The notes beneath the pieces were generated by a model. That model saw nothing but the letters and a program-made list of their open reading frames with translations. It was not told the origin of the DNA and ran no database searches. Shown piece after piece: positions 46,947 through 56,346 of a DNA stretch of 64,000 nucleotides. Every line of letters begins with the position of its first letter. Position 1 is the first letter of the stretch. Origin of the DNA: Phocaeicola faecalis (lineage in GTDB: Bacteria > Bacteroidota > Bacteroidia > Bacteroidales > Bacteroidaceae). The DNA lies in the NCBI RefSeq assembly GCF_021730445.1, contig NZ_JADNRM010000007.1:110089-174088 (forward strand), given 5' to 3'. A program made the position numbers and the translations under genes.

Positions 46947-48779
46947 TTAGTGCTTTATACTATTCTCCATCTTGCTGATGACTTCAATGGCAGAAGAATA
47001 TACCTTATCCATTGCCTCGTTCTGGTTACCTGGTGCATAACGGGCAAATTCACATTCATTTAATGTTTCGATAAATTCTTTGATAAGTTCAGGAGAAACC
47101 CCATACTTGGTTAAATCTTCCTCAATATTATCTTTCGAAAGTTTAGAAACTGGAATATTCAGTTTGTCACTGATATAGCCCCAAAGTGCCTTCAGCACTT
47201 CGTCATAGAATGCTTCTTTCTTATTTTCCGCTAACAATTTACCCGCATTCTTCATTCGTTTGGTAGCCACTTTGTTTGCTTTCTTGGTACGTACTTTGGC
47301 AACATTGGCATTTTCTATTGCTTTTTTCCGATAAACAACGACAAATGCAATGAAGAGAGCCAATGGAATAATATACCATAAATAGTAAGTGACAGAACCG
47401 AAAAAGAAATCGTCTTTTCGGGTCAGTTTACTTTCTCCCATTTTGATATAACGTATATCTTTGCCTAGTACTTTTAAATCTTCTTTATTAGTGAAGTCGG
47501 CAATTACTTGATCAGCATTTCCTTCTCCTTTTTCTACTTTCAGCGTATAAGGCTCTGTTTTCAGCGTCTTGTAAGTTTGTGACTTCAAATCGAAGTAAGA
47601 GAACTCTACAGGAGGAATCGTGAAGTTTCCCGCATGTCTGGGAATCGCCAGATATTCAATCACTTTATTTCCGGATAACCCTTCACGAGTCAAATTGAAC
47701 TTATTATCAATCTTCGGGTCATAAACCTCGAAATCTTTTGGAAAATCGACTTCGGGTGTGTTAATCAACTTCAGATTTCCTACACCTGAAATAATCAACT
47801 TGATGGTAACGGCATCATTTGTTTTCAGTTCTTGTGTATTGATGGAAGAGCTGATTGTGAACTCACCTACTCCACCCGAGAAATTGGCTGGCTTTCCGGC
47901 CGGCAATTCCTTTACATTGATAACCAACTTGGGAGTTACGATGTTTTTGTTTATCTCTACGTAATTACTTCCACCATTGAAGAAAGCATCGAATGGATCA
48001 TCCGAGGCTACTCGTTGCGCAACGGTACCTTCGAAGGTAATGGAGGGTACTTCCAATTTACCTGATTGCTGCGGAAACAGAATGTATTGACTCCAGACGG
48101 TAGTATTGTAGTTTCTTCCGTTATAGTGTTCCAAAGTGAATACCTTTTTACCCGGAAGCTCTACTTCTTGCGTATGGAAACCTTTTAAGTCGGGCATACT
48201 TCCACGGAGGCCCCTCAAATCTACCAACGTGTAAACCTTGTAAGTCAGCAGAATAGCCTCTTGCTCGTAAACGGTGGTCTTATTTGCCGAAGCTGTGATA
48301 AACAAGTCTTTATTGGTAATCTTGCTACTTGTGGCTTGGCTCCGGGAAGAAGATGGATTTCCTGCCTGATTCCCTCCTACACCATTGGCTTGATCAGGTG
48401 GAAGTACTTTGATAGTCACCGTATTGGAAGAAAGGGAATGTCCATCGGCAACGATTGTTGCTGCCGGAATGGTATAGGTTCCTTCCTTATCGGCCATCAA
48501 TATATAGGTATAAGTAACGGAACTGGTCGAAGTTACATTACCATTAATGATTTGCGTGCTGCTCTGTCGAGAAGCTGTGGGACCCATCAGTACTTCAAAT
48601 CCCTTTATGCTTGGAGCTCGGAAATCTCTAACTTTCTGTGTATTAACCGTATAGGTTAATCGAAATTGGTCACCGCTCACTACCACATCGGGTGCTGTTG
48701 CCGTCAGCGTCTGAGTTCCGTCCGCCCATGCTTCCAACACCGTAGTTATTAATATGAATAAGAGAATTACTTTCCTCAT
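46947..48779 (-). CDS. batD: BatD family oxygen-tolerance protein
   Basis: 610 aa. Signal peptide (MRKVILLFILITTVLEAWA), three to four immunoglobulin-like beta domains in the periplasm (for example TLTATAPDVVVSGDQFRLTY and FTITASANKTTVY-like segments), one membrane helix near 455-475 (YYLWYIIPLALFIAFVVVY) and a cytoplasmic C-terminal helical part. BatD is thought to work with the BatA/BatB von Willebrand proteins. The gene start is 38 bases from the batC stop. Confidence 0.9.
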   Translation of the reverse strand: MRKVILLFILITTVLEAWADGTQTLTATAPDVVVSGDQFRLTYTVNTQKVRDFRAPSIKGFEVLMGPTASRQSSTQIINGNVTSTSSVTYTYILMADKEGTYTIPAATIVADGHSLSSNTVTIKVLPPDQANGVGGNQAGNPSSSRSQATSSKITNKDLFITASANKTTVYEQEAILLTYKVYTLVDLRGLRGSMPDLKGFHTQEVELPGKKVFTLEHYNGRNYNTTVWSQYILFPQQSGKLEVPSITFEGTVAQRVASDDPFDAFFNGGSNYVEINKNIVTPKLVINVKELPAGKPANFSGGVGEFTISSSINTQELKTNDAVTIKLIISGVGNLKLINTPEVDFPKDFEVYDPKIDNKFNLTREGLSGNKVIEYLAIPRHAGNFTIPPVEFSYFDLKSQTYKTLKTEPYTLKVEKGEGNADQVIADFTNKEDLKVLGKDIRYIKMGESKLTRKDDFFFGSVTYYLWYIIPLALFIAFVVVYRKKAIENANVAKVRTKKANKVATKRMKNAGKLLAENKKEAFYDEVLKALWGYISDKLNIPVSKLSKDNIEEDLTKYGVSPELIKEFIETLNECEFARYAPGNQNEAMDKVYSSAIEVISKMENSIKH

Positions 48780-48817
48780 TTTTCTATTTAGTTATTTTAA
48801 TCGTCAAAATTAAACAA

Positions 48818-49531
48818 TTACCAGTCTTTATCCAACTTCTTTCCTCGAATTTGCATTTGTTTTTTCACTTTATCCTGCACATTCTTCTCATCCTGCATCA
48901 CCGCATTCAACAATTGCTGGGCATTTTCTTTGGACATTTCATCCTTATTCTGTTGCTGTTGTTGATTTTGGTTCTGTTGCTGGTCTTTCTTATCTTGATT
49001 TTGCTGATCTTTGTTTTGGTCTTTCTGGTCGTCTTTCTGATCCTGTTTTTGATCTTTGTTCTGGTCTTGATTTTGCTGGTTTTGTTGCTGGTCTTTTAGT
49101 AATTTCTGTGCCAAAGCGAGATTATAGCGCGTTTCATTGTCTTTCGGATTATTGCGCAAAGACTCTTTATAGGCCTCGATGCATTGGGGATATTGTTTGG
49201 AAGCCTGAAGGATGACACCCATATTATGATAAATCTGAGCAAGTTTATCCTTATCTTTTTCTACCTTTGAAGCCGATTCAAATTGTTCCATTGCTTCTTT
49301 TGCTTTTTGTTGCATCAAGAGCGAATTGCCCAAGTTGAACATAGCATCCGTCGACTTCGGGTTCACTTCCAGTGCTTTGCGATAATCCACCTCCGCTTTG
49401 ACAAACAAGCTGTCGTTGTACAGCTTGTTTCCGCTACGCAGATAATCTCTATCTGTCTTTTGGGCAAAGGCACTGCCTCCTGCCGCAAGCAAGAATAACA
49501 GGGTGATATAGGTTTTCTGTAACATAAGCAT
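48818..49531 (-). CDS. batC: BatC: TPR protein with a low-complexity Gln/Asp/Lys region
   Basis: 237 aa. An N-terminal signal peptide (LLFLLAAGGSAFAQ), TPR units (KAEVDYRKALEVNPKSTDAM and onwards to about 140) and then a stretch of about 50 residues built from Gln, Asp, Lys and Asn before a conserved C-terminal helix (KENAQQLLNAVMQDEKNVQ). It begins directly at the batB stop. Either M1 or M3 could be the start. Confidence 0.88.
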   Translation of the reverse strand: MLMLQKTYITLLFLLAAGGSAFAQKTDRDYLRSGNKLYNDSLFVKAEVDYRKALEVNPKSTDAMFNLGNSLLMQQKAKEAMEQFESASKVEKDKDKLAQIYHNMGVILQASKQYPQCIEAYKESLRNNPKDNETRYNLALAQKLLKDQQQNQQNQDQNKDQKQDQKDDQKDQNKDQQNQDKKDQQQNQNQQQQQNKDEMSKENAQQLLNAVMQDEKNVQDKVKKQMQIRGKKLDKDW

Positions 49532-50554
49532 TTATTTAAATAGTCTCACATTTTTGAAAAGCGGATTCTTCCGTTCCAAAATAAGCATTTCTGCAATCAG
49601 CAGAATGAGTATCAGCCACGCCAATGCTTGGAATTGCTCATCAAATTCGGTATAAACTTGACTTTCTACATCGGCTTTCGAAAGTTTAGCAATCTCGTTG
49701 TTCAGTATTTTCTCTGCCGAGTTGGAATTATCCACGCGGATGTACATTCCATTGCCGGCTTTGGCTATTTCCTGACACATTTGCTCGTTCAAACGAGTTA
49801 CAATGACGTTTCCATCTTTATCCCGGCGATAATCGTTACTGCCTCTTTCTGAAGGAATAGGAGAACCGTCGGGCGAGCCGATACCCAATACAAACACTTG
49901 CATACCTTTTTCGGCTGCTTCCTTAGCAGCTTCCACAGCACCACCTTCGTGATTTTCACCGTCGGTGATGACTATAATGGCACGTCCCACGCCTTCCTGT
50001 GGAGTAAAGCTTTTCATTGCTAAACGAATAGCTGCACCGATATCTGTACCTTGCGTGGTTATCAGCGAAGGATTGATGGTCTCCAGAAACATCTTGGCAG
50101 ACACATAGTCGCTCGTAATGGGCAATTGCGTGAATGCATCTCCGGCAAATACGATTAAACCTACTTTATCATTGTTGAATGTATCCACTAGTCTGGAAAT
50201 AAGCTTCTTTGCTTTGTCCAGACGACTTGGAGTCACATCTTCCGCCAACATTGAGTTGGAGATATCCAATGCAATGACAGCTTCTACCCCACTACGTTTT
50301 ACCGTTTCCATCTTGGAACCGAATTGGGGGCGTGCCAACATCAGGATTACCAATGTGAGCGCAGTAAAAATCAGCCAAAACTTAATGTCAGGGCGATATT
50401 TGGAGATAGTCGGCATCAACTGTTTGAGTAATGCCGGATCACCATACTTGCGAATGTTTTGGCGGCGGCGGTAATTGGAATACAAGTACAGCGCTACTAC
50501 AAAAGGCAGTATGATGAGCAAATATAAAAAGTTCGGGTCTGCAAATCGAAACAT
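49532..50554 (-). CDS. batB: BatB: von Willebrand factor A membrane protein
   Basis: 340 aa. Two N-terminal helices (about 10-28 and 60-78), a periplasmic VWA domain with the MIDAS motif DISNS in IALDISNSMLAEDV and a later FVLGIGSPDGSPIP segment, and a C-terminal helix near 315. A GSPIPSERGSNDYRRDKDG loop is typical of BatB. It starts 12 bases after the batA stop. Confidence 0.93.
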   Translation of the reverse strand: MFRFADPNFLYLLIILPFVVALYLYSNYRRRQNIRKYGDPALLKQLMPTISKYRPDIKFWLIFTALTLVILMLARPQFGSKMETVKRSGVEAVIALDISNSMLAEDVTPSRLDKAKKLISRLVDTFNNDKVGLIVFAGDAFTQLPITSDYVSAKMFLETINPSLITTQGTDIGAAIRLAMKSFTPQEGVGRAIIVITDGENHEGGAVEAAKEAAEKGMQVFVLGIGSPDGSPIPSERGSNDYRRDKDGNVIVTRLNEQMCQEIAKAGNGMYIRVDNSNSAEKILNNEIAKLSKADVESQVYTEFDEQFQALAWLILILLIAEMLILERKNPLFKNVRLFK

Positions 50555-50566
50555 AACTTCTTGTTT

Positions 50567-51565
50567 TTAAGGTATTTTCTTTAATACTGAGTTGCGCAAT
50601 AAGATTTCGAGCAGAATACAGAAAAAAGCAACCCAGGCAAATATCTGGTATTCTTCTTCGCGTTTGCTGAACTCTTTTACGTTCAACTTCGTTTTCTCCA
50701 GTTTGTCAATCTCCTGATAAACTTCCTTTAGCTTAGAGTTACTGGTAGCACGGAAATAGTTCCCGTTTGTTGCTCCGGCAATTTCGGTCAAAGTCTTCTC
50801 ATCAATTTCCACAGGAATATTCACATATTGTGTTCCTGCGTATGTTTGCATCGGATAAGGAGCTGTTCCGTTAGTACCTACCCCGATGGTGTAAATTCTG
50901 ATACCAAATTTTTTGGCGATTTCGGCAGCGGTCATTGGAGAAATGTCTCCACGGTTGTTACTACCGTCTGTCAGCAGAATAATCACTTTGGACTTTGCTT
51001 TGCTGTCTTTCAGTCGGGTTACCGCATTAGCGATGCCCATACCGATGGCGGTACCGTCTTCTATCAATCCGCGCTGGGCAATGTCACCTTTGATACCGTT
51101 AAAAAGATTCAGCAGTACTCCGTGGTCTACCGTCAACGGACATTGGGTGAAACTTTCGCCGGCAAAGATGGTCAGACCGATATTATCGTTTGGACGGCCG
51201 TTGATAAATTCGGATGCCACTTGTTTGGCAGCTTCCAAGCGGTTAGGTTTCAAGTCCTCAGCCAGCATACTGGTAGAAACGTCTACTGCCAGCATGATGT
51301 CGATACCTTCTATTTCGGTATTCTGCCAGTTGTCAGTGGTCTGAGGGCGTGCCAAAATAAGGATTACCATAACGATAGCTACTATGCGGAGCACAAATGG
51401 GGCATGCAGCAGGTAAATTTTCCAGCTTCGGGGTGCCTTCATATACATGCGGGTGGTAGAGACTTGGAGTGTGGGCTCAGTCTTTTGCCTCCTCATCACA
51501 TACCATATTATATAAGGTATGAGTAATACCAGCAGAAATAGATATTCAATATTTGCAAAAATCAT
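50567..51565 (-). CDS. batA: BatA: von Willebrand factor A membrane protein
   Basis: 332 aa, paralogue of BatB. Two N-terminal helices, a VWA domain with MIDAS DVSTS in LAVDVSTSMLAEDL, ILLTDGSNNRGDISP, and YTIGVGTNGTAPYP, followed by a C-terminal helix (QIFAWVAFFCILLEILL). It begins 19 bases after the upstream stop. BatA/BatB likely form a complex on the periplasmic side of the inner membrane. Confidence 0.93.
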   Translation of the reverse strand: MIFANIEYLFLLVLLIPYIIWYVMRRQKTEPTLQVSTTRMYMKAPRSWKIYLLHAPFVLRIVAIVMVILILARPQTTDNWQNTEIEGIDIMLAVDVSTSMLAEDLKPNRLEAAKQVASEFINGRPNDNIGLTIFAGESFTQCPLTVDHGVLLNLFNGIKGDIAQRGLIEDGTAIGMGIANAVTRLKDSKAKSKVIILLTDGSNNRGDISPMTAAEIAKKFGIRIYTIGVGTNGTAPYPMQTYAGTQYVNIPVEIDEKTLTEIAGATNGNYFRATSNSKLKEVYQEIDKLEKTKLNVKEFSKREEEYQIFAWVAFFCILLEILLRNSVLKKIP

Positions 51566-51584
51566 TGTTTCTAGTATTTATGAG

Positions 51585-52688
51585 TTAAAACCAGAGATTG
51601 TATATGCCGCGAAGCACCTGATAGAGAATCACTACGATAGCAATGACAATCACTCCTATGCTGCTCAGCAAGATAATTCTTCCTTGTTTTGAACGCTTTT
51701 CTTCCACGGTGATTTCCGTAGGTTCGGGTTTGGCATTCGGATCCGGTTCCACCTTGGTGTTGTTGATAAAGTCTACCGCATTGACTAAGTTCATATCGTT
51801 TTCATTCATCAGCGGTGAATGTTTGGCGAATTTTACAAGGTCAGCAGTTTGGAACAGGAACATCAAGTCTTTGATAGATTCTTTGTCACTGATATCCTGC
51901 AGTTTATCAATAATTTCGGAAGAAGTCATCTCCATTGCGTTAAATCCGAAACGTTCTGCCATATAGTTGCGAAGCACATCGGTCAGCTCTGTGTAATACT
52001 CTTTCGGGTCGGTGCTGCGCAATGTTTTATTGCTCTTGATACGCTCTATTTCCTGTAATGCCTGTTGATGGGGCGGTAATTTCGGTTCTACCTTTATTTT
52101 CTTGATAATAGGCTTATTATCTTTATATCTTACATATAAATAATACCCCAGTCCCGCCAATGCCCACATCAGCAACACGAGCCACACAATAGTTGAAATA
52201 TCCTCCCAAGTGAGGGGAACCTCGCGAACTGTTTTCGGACCGAAAAACTGCTCGGGATGAAGTGTATCGACCGGAATGGAATAAACCTTCAGTGCCAATG
52301 CTTTTGAACGGTATGCCTGATTGTTAACCAACACTTCGAGAGGCGGCAGATAGTAAAGTGCCGAGTCGAAAGAAGTGATAGTATATTCTTGTTTGATGAG
52401 CATTCGCCGTCCATCGTTCAATATTTGGGTATCAGGCTTGGCAATATCAAGAATTTCCACTCCCCTCACAATGGTGTCACGCAAAGCGGGAAGTATCAAT
52501 TTTTGATTGGCATCCATACTGACTTCCAACTTTATTTTGGCCTGTTCGCCGATAAGAAGCTGTAGAGAGTCGATGCTTGCATCCACTGTAACCTGTTGTG
52601 CCTGTGCCTGATGTGCTGTCAGCAGCATCGTGGCACAAGCCAATACTTTCAAGAACTTTTTGCTAGTATGTATTATCTTCATGTTCAT
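51585..52688 (-). CDS. Bat-operon membrane protein (DUF4381-like)
   Basis: 367 aa. Signal peptide (about 1-30, ending AHQAQAQQ), a periplasmic Ig-like domain, a membrane helix near 175-193 (TIVWLVLLMWALAGLGYYLY), a cytoplasmic helical domain with HQQALQEIERIKSNK and another C-terminal helix (IILLSSIGVIVIAIVVILY). Its start overlaps the DUF58 stop by one base, indicating coupling. It is a standard member of moxR-bat operons in Bacteroidetes with no established function. Confidence 0.82.
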   Translation of the reverse strand: MNMKIIHTSKKFLKVLACATMLLTAHQAQAQQVTVDASIDSLQLLIGEQAKIKLEVSMDANQKLILPALRDTIVRGVEILDIAKPDTQILNDGRRMLIKQEYTITSFDSALYYLPPLEVLVNNQAYRSKALALKVYSIPVDTLHPEQFFGPKTVREVPLTWEDISTIVWLVLLMWALAGLGYYLYVRYKDNKPIIKKIKVEPKLPPHQQALQEIERIKSNKTLRSTDPKEYYTELTDVLRNYMAERFGFNAMEMTSSEIIDKLQDISDKESIKDLMFLFQTADLVKFAKHSPLMNENDMNLVNAVDFINNTKVEPDPNAKPEPTEITVEEKRSKQGRIILLSSIGVIVIAIVVILYQVLRGIYNLWF

Positions 52689-53557
52689 TAGTTTCGTTTA
52701 GCAAATAAGTTAAGCAACGCTTTTACGTAATCCTGATCGGTGCGGATAGATACAGAGTCTACATTGCTTTTTGTAAAGGTTTCGTTCAGCGTACCCTGAC
52801 GTTGTAACCACCATTCGTTGTGTGTGCGTCGCAAGGTACGAGACGAGGTATCAATCCATTGTTCGTGTCCCGTTTCAGCATCGCGTACCTTCATTAAACC
52901 CACATCGGGAAGATCGGTGATTCGGCGGTCGTATACCTGAATGGCGACAATATCATGCTTGCGGTTGGCAATAGTCAATGCATTGCGGAAGTCCTTTTCA
53001 TCAATAAAGTCACTCAGCATAAAGGTAGTGCAACGTTTCTTTATTACATTGGTCAGATATTCCACTGCCATTTTGATATCTGTACGCTTACTTTCGGGCT
53101 TAAAGTCAAGCAGTTCGCGGATGATATACAGAATATGTTTGCGTCCTTTCTTGGGTGGAATGAACTTTTCAATCCGATCCGAAAAGAAAATGACGCCAAT
53201 TTTATCGTTGTTCTGAATAGCGGAGAATGCTAGAGTGGCGGCAATCTCGGTTACCATATCCTTCTTCATCTGTTTCACCGTACCGAAATCCAAGCTATTC
53301 GAAACGTCAATCAGGAGCATGACCGTCAATTCGCGTTCCTCTTCAAACACTTTTACAAAGGGCTTGTTATAGCGTGCGGTCACGTTCCAATCTATATCTC
53401 TAACATCGTCACCATACTGATACTCACGCACTTCCGAGAATGACATACCTTTACCCTTGAATGCAGAGTGATACTGCCCGGCAAAGATATTATTCGAAAG
53501 TCCGCGTGTCTTGATTTCAATCTGGCGAACCCGTTTTAATAAATCACTTGTTTCCAT
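52688..53557 (-). CDS. DUF58 domain protein
   Basis: 289 aa. The family signature YQYGDDVRDIDWNVTARYN lies near 45-65, followed by a VWA-like fold (LLIDVSNSLDFG, and SDFIDEKDF). Cytoplasmic or peripheral; DUF58 proteins pair with MoxR ATPases. The next gene overlaps by one base. Confidence 0.93.
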   Translation of the reverse strand: METSDLLKRVRQIEIKTRGLSNNIFAGQYHSAFKGKGMSFSEVREYQYGDDVRDIDWNVTARYNKPFVKVFEEERELTVMLLIDVSNSLDFGTVKQMKKDMVTEIAATLAFSAIQNNDKIGVIFFSDRIEKFIPPKKGRKHILYIIRELLDFKPESKRTDIKMAVEYLTNVIKKRCTTFMLSDFIDEKDFRNALTIANRKHDIVAIQVYDRRITDLPDVGLMKVRDAETGHEQWIDTSSRTLRRTHNEWWLQRQGTLNETFTKSNVDSVSIRTDQDYVKALLNLFAKRN

Positions 53558-53820
53558 ACTGTTCGTACTAAGTTATTTGTTTTCAAGTGCATCGGATTTT
53601 CCCTTTCTCATCATGGAAATAGGATGATATACCGATGCCTTTATCATTCCACTATTATGAAATGATAAACTTTTACTGTTGTTCCGAGCTTTTCTTCGGC
53701 TTGTTAATCTTCTTTTCCGCAGGAAATCTGCTGTATGATGTTTATCTCCGCAGATGCAATGCTTGCAAACACGGTTATATCCACAAAAAAGTACTTGATA
53801 TCCTGCAGAAATCTTATTCT
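53558..53820. other. Gap in the moxR-bat operon without a confident gene
   Basis: 263 bases between moxR and the DUF58 gene. On the minus strand the moxR frame stays open past its stop, apart from one internal TAA near 53700, and ends at a TAA shortly before the DUF58 start. It may be a degraded small gene or an untranslated spacer. No terminator hairpin is visible, so transcription probably reads through. Confidence 0.5.
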
Positions 53821-54816
53821 TTAAGGCACTTCCACCTTGTTCAGAATCTTGCTGATGATTTCGTCAGAAGTCATGTTGCTGGCTTCTGCCTCGTAAGTCA
53901 GACCGATACGGTGGCGAAGTACGTCATGGGCAACAGCGCGCACATCTTCGGGAATGACATAGCCGCGACGCTTGATGAACGCATAACTGCGTGCAGCTAA
54001 AGCCAAATTGATGGAAGCACGAGGTGAACCACCAAAACCAATCATATCTTTCAGTTCTTTCAAATCATACTTTTCAGGATAGCGGGTTGCGAATACGATA
54101 TCGGCAATGTATTGCTCAATCTTTTCGTCCAAGTATACTTGCCGAACGACTTTGCGAGCTTCCATAATATCTTCCGACTTCAAAATGGGGCGGACTTCAA
54201 TCTTTTCGCCACTGATGTTTTGACGGATAATTTTCTTTTCTTCTTCCAGTTTCGGATAGTCTATAATGACTTTCAGCATAAAGCGGTCTACTTGTGCTTC
54301 AGGCAATGGGTAAGTACCTTCCTGTTCAATCGGGTTTTGGGTAGCCATTACAAGAAATGGTTCGGGCAACAGGAATGTTTCCTTACTCAGTGTAACCTGA
54401 CGTTCCTGCATAGCTTCCAGCAAAGCACTTTGCACTTTGGCCGGAGCACGGTTGATTTCATCTGCCAATACGAAGTTGGCGAATATCGGTCCTTTCTTAG
54501 CGATGAATCTCTCATCTTTCTGACTATAAATCATGGTACCGATAACGTCGGCCGGGAGTAAGTCCGGTGTAAACTGGATTCGGCTGTACTTGGCATCTAT
54601 CAATGATGCAAGAGTCTTGATTGCTAAGGTCTTTGCCAGACCCGGAACACCTTCCAACAGGATGTGACCATCGGACAACAAACCGATAAGTAAAGATTCT
54701 ACCAAATGTTTTTGACCTACGATAACCTGATCCATACCGGTCATCAAGTTGGTTACAAACGCACTTTGTCTTTCAATTCGTTCGTTTAGTTCGCGAATAT
54801 CAATTGCTTCAGCCAT
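53821..54816 (-). CDS. MoxR-family AAA+ ATPase
   Basis: 331 aa. Walker A GVPGLAKT (56-63), Walker B VLADEINRAP (near 115), sensor ATQNPIEQEGTYPLPEAQVDRF, and the C-terminal lid domain (GGSPRASINLALAARSYAF). It is the first gene of the operon and likely acts as chaperone for the VWA proteins, as proposed for MoxR in methanol dehydrogenase maturation. Confidence 0.95.
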   Translation of the reverse strand: MAEAIDIRELNERIERQSAFVTNLMTGMDQVIVGQKHLVESLLIGLLSDGHILLEGVPGLAKTLAIKTLASLIDAKYSRIQFTPDLLPADVIGTMIYSQKDERFIAKKGPIFANFVLADEINRAPAKVQSALLEAMQERQVTLSKETFLLPEPFLVMATQNPIEQEGTYPLPEAQVDRFMLKVIIDYPKLEEEKKIIRQNISGEKIEVRPILKSEDIMEARKVVRQVYLDEKIEQYIADIVFATRYPEKYDLKELKDMIGFGGSPRASINLALAARSYAFIKRRGYVIPEDVRAVAHDVLRHRIGLTYEAEASNMTSDEIISKILNKVEVP

Positions 54817-54890
54817 AATTTTGTTATTTAGTTATTTCTTTTTTAAATCATTATAACGGCCTTGCGACGGCCTTGTTCGATTAACGCAGC

Positions 54891-54921
54891 CAAAATTACG
54901 GTAATTAATTAACTGAGGCAA
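54891..54921 (-). promoter_or_regulatory. Predicted promoter of the moxR-bat operon
   Basis: TAATTTTG (54898-54891) fits the -7 box, and TTG (54921-54919) is at -33 with a 20-base spacer, both on the minus strand. The leader before moxR is about 70 nt and has a direct repeat CGGCCTTG. Confidence 0.6.
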
Positions 54922-55010
54922 CTAATTTTTATTAAAAAAGTAAAGCGCATCTCTACTTTTTAAAGGATATTGGGCTAAAGAATTTTAAAATGAAAATTAG
55001 CGGTGGTTTA

Positions 55011-56315
55011 TTACTTCTTTGGAGTCAATTCCGGGATGCGTAATGTTGTTCCGATGGGGACTCTGTCAGCATCTTTGATTACGTTTTTGTTATGCTTTAC
55101 AATGTATGGCCACAACTTCTTTGTTCCATAAAATTTCAGTGCTAATTTTATGAGACTTTCTCCTTCTTGAAGGGTATAATTGGTCATGGTGCCCACAATG
55201 TCATACTCTACAGTGTCCGCCAGTGTCACTTTGGCTATCTCTTGATTGACGGCTGACTTTACGGAGGAATGGCTTTCCGGTTTTGTCGGTTGCTGCTGCA
55301 AAGGAGTCTCTGCCGGTTGTGGTTGAACCGGTTCTTTTGTCTGCAAGTCACTTACCGAAGCGGTATCCTGCTGCCGGAGACTGACGGAGTCGTTTGGCAC
55401 TTCTTTTACAGTAGGTGGTAGTGTTGTAGTAACGGATTTCTTTACCGGCTGTTTATTTGATGATGATTGCATGAACCAATAAATACCGCCGGCAATGCAA
55501 AGGACAAGAATAATTGCAATAATGATTCCCCATGGGCTTTTCTTCTTCTCCTCTTTCAACGGTTTTTCAGGAGTTTTCAACGAGTCCTCCGGAACTGTTA
55601 CCAATTGTGGTTCCGAAGCAACAGCCTCAGACACTGTGATTGTTTCCGACACTGTTTTCTCTTCTTGAAGCGCTTCTACTACAGCTTCTGCAATGTTGAC
55701 AGGTTCTTCTTCCGAAGTTTTTTCTACTGCTTTCGGAGCTTCTTCCGCCAAAGGGTTTTCCTCTGTCGGTTGTTGCTCTTCCACCACTTTACTTGTTTCA
55801 TCCGCCGCTATTGTTTTTTCCGGTTCGGCAACATCGGTTACCGGTTGAATATCAACCCCATTGTCGGATACACTGGTGATAGTGTGGGCATCGTCGTCTT
55901 TTGGAACTTCAGGGGTGGAGATGACTTCCTCCGCACTCTCCTCTCCATCGTTTTCTCCTTCAAATTCTGTTTCCGTATCTTCCAGTTGGGTATTCTCATT
56001 CAGGATAACCGTTTCAAAATGTGCGAACGGTTTATTAATCAAATCCTTCATGGTAGTATCGGGAGTAAACGATATTTTGTTGTGCCCCTGTATTTGAAAG
56101 CGTTCACCTGTATTTACATTAACGCTTTCGCGGCTTTCTACTTCTGTTAGTTTAAAAGTACCTAATCCCTTGACTTTTACATACTTTTCAGAAGCCAATG
56201 CTTCTTCGATAAGGTCAAAAACTCCTTTAACAAAGGCTTCGGCATCCTTTTTGCTCATGCCGTGTTTCTCTGCCAAAAGTTCGATAATATCTTGTATGGT
56301 TATTTTGTCACTCAT
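55011..56315 (-). CDS. HU/IHF-type DNA-binding domain fused to a transmembrane helix and LysM domain
   Basis: 434 aa. Residues 1-95 form an HU-like domain (ITIQDIIELLAEKHGMSKKD, KVKGLGTFKLTEV). An acidic, proline-containing linker of about 160 residues follows, then one transmembrane helix (262-282, WGIIIAIILVLCIAGGIYWF), a second low-complexity linker and a LysM domain (about 378-428, YTLQEGESLIKLALKFYG). Positively charged residues lie before the helix (KEEKKKS), so the HU part should be cytoplasmic and the LysM part periplasmic. The protein could link DNA to peptidoglycan. It follows a separate HU gene by 31 bases. Confidence 0.9.
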   Translation of the reverse strand: MSDKITIQDIIELLAEKHGMSKKDAEAFVKGVFDLIEEALASEKYVKVKGLGTFKLTEVESRESVNVNTGERFQIQGHNKISFTPDTTMKDLINKPFAHFETVILNENTQLEDTETEFEGENDGEESAEEVISTPEVPKDDDAHTITSVSDNGVDIQPVTDVAEPEKTIAADETSKVVEEQQPTEENPLAEEAPKAVEKTSEEEPVNIAEAVVEALQEEKTVSETITVSEAVASEPQLVTVPEDSLKTPEKPLKEEKKKSPWGIIIAIILVLCIAGGIYWFMQSSSNKQPVKKSVTTTLPPTVKEVPNDSVSLRQQDTASVSDLQTKEPVQPQPAETPLQQQPTKPESHSSVKSAVNQEIAKVTLADTVEYDIVGTMTNYTLQEGESLIKLALKFYGTKKLWPYIVKHNKNVIKDADRVPIGTTLRIPELTPKK

Positions 56316-56346
56316 AGTATGTCAATTGTATGTCTTAAGGGGGTAT

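Noticed and set aside
53635..54000. A 121-aa plus-strand ORF opposite the moxR end
   Set aside because: Half of it is antisense to moxR and it has no promoter. The hydrophobic start is probably accidental.
55467..56150. A 227-aa Phe/Cys-rich plus-strand ORF
   Set aside because: It is a shadow of the acidic linker of the HU-LysM gene.
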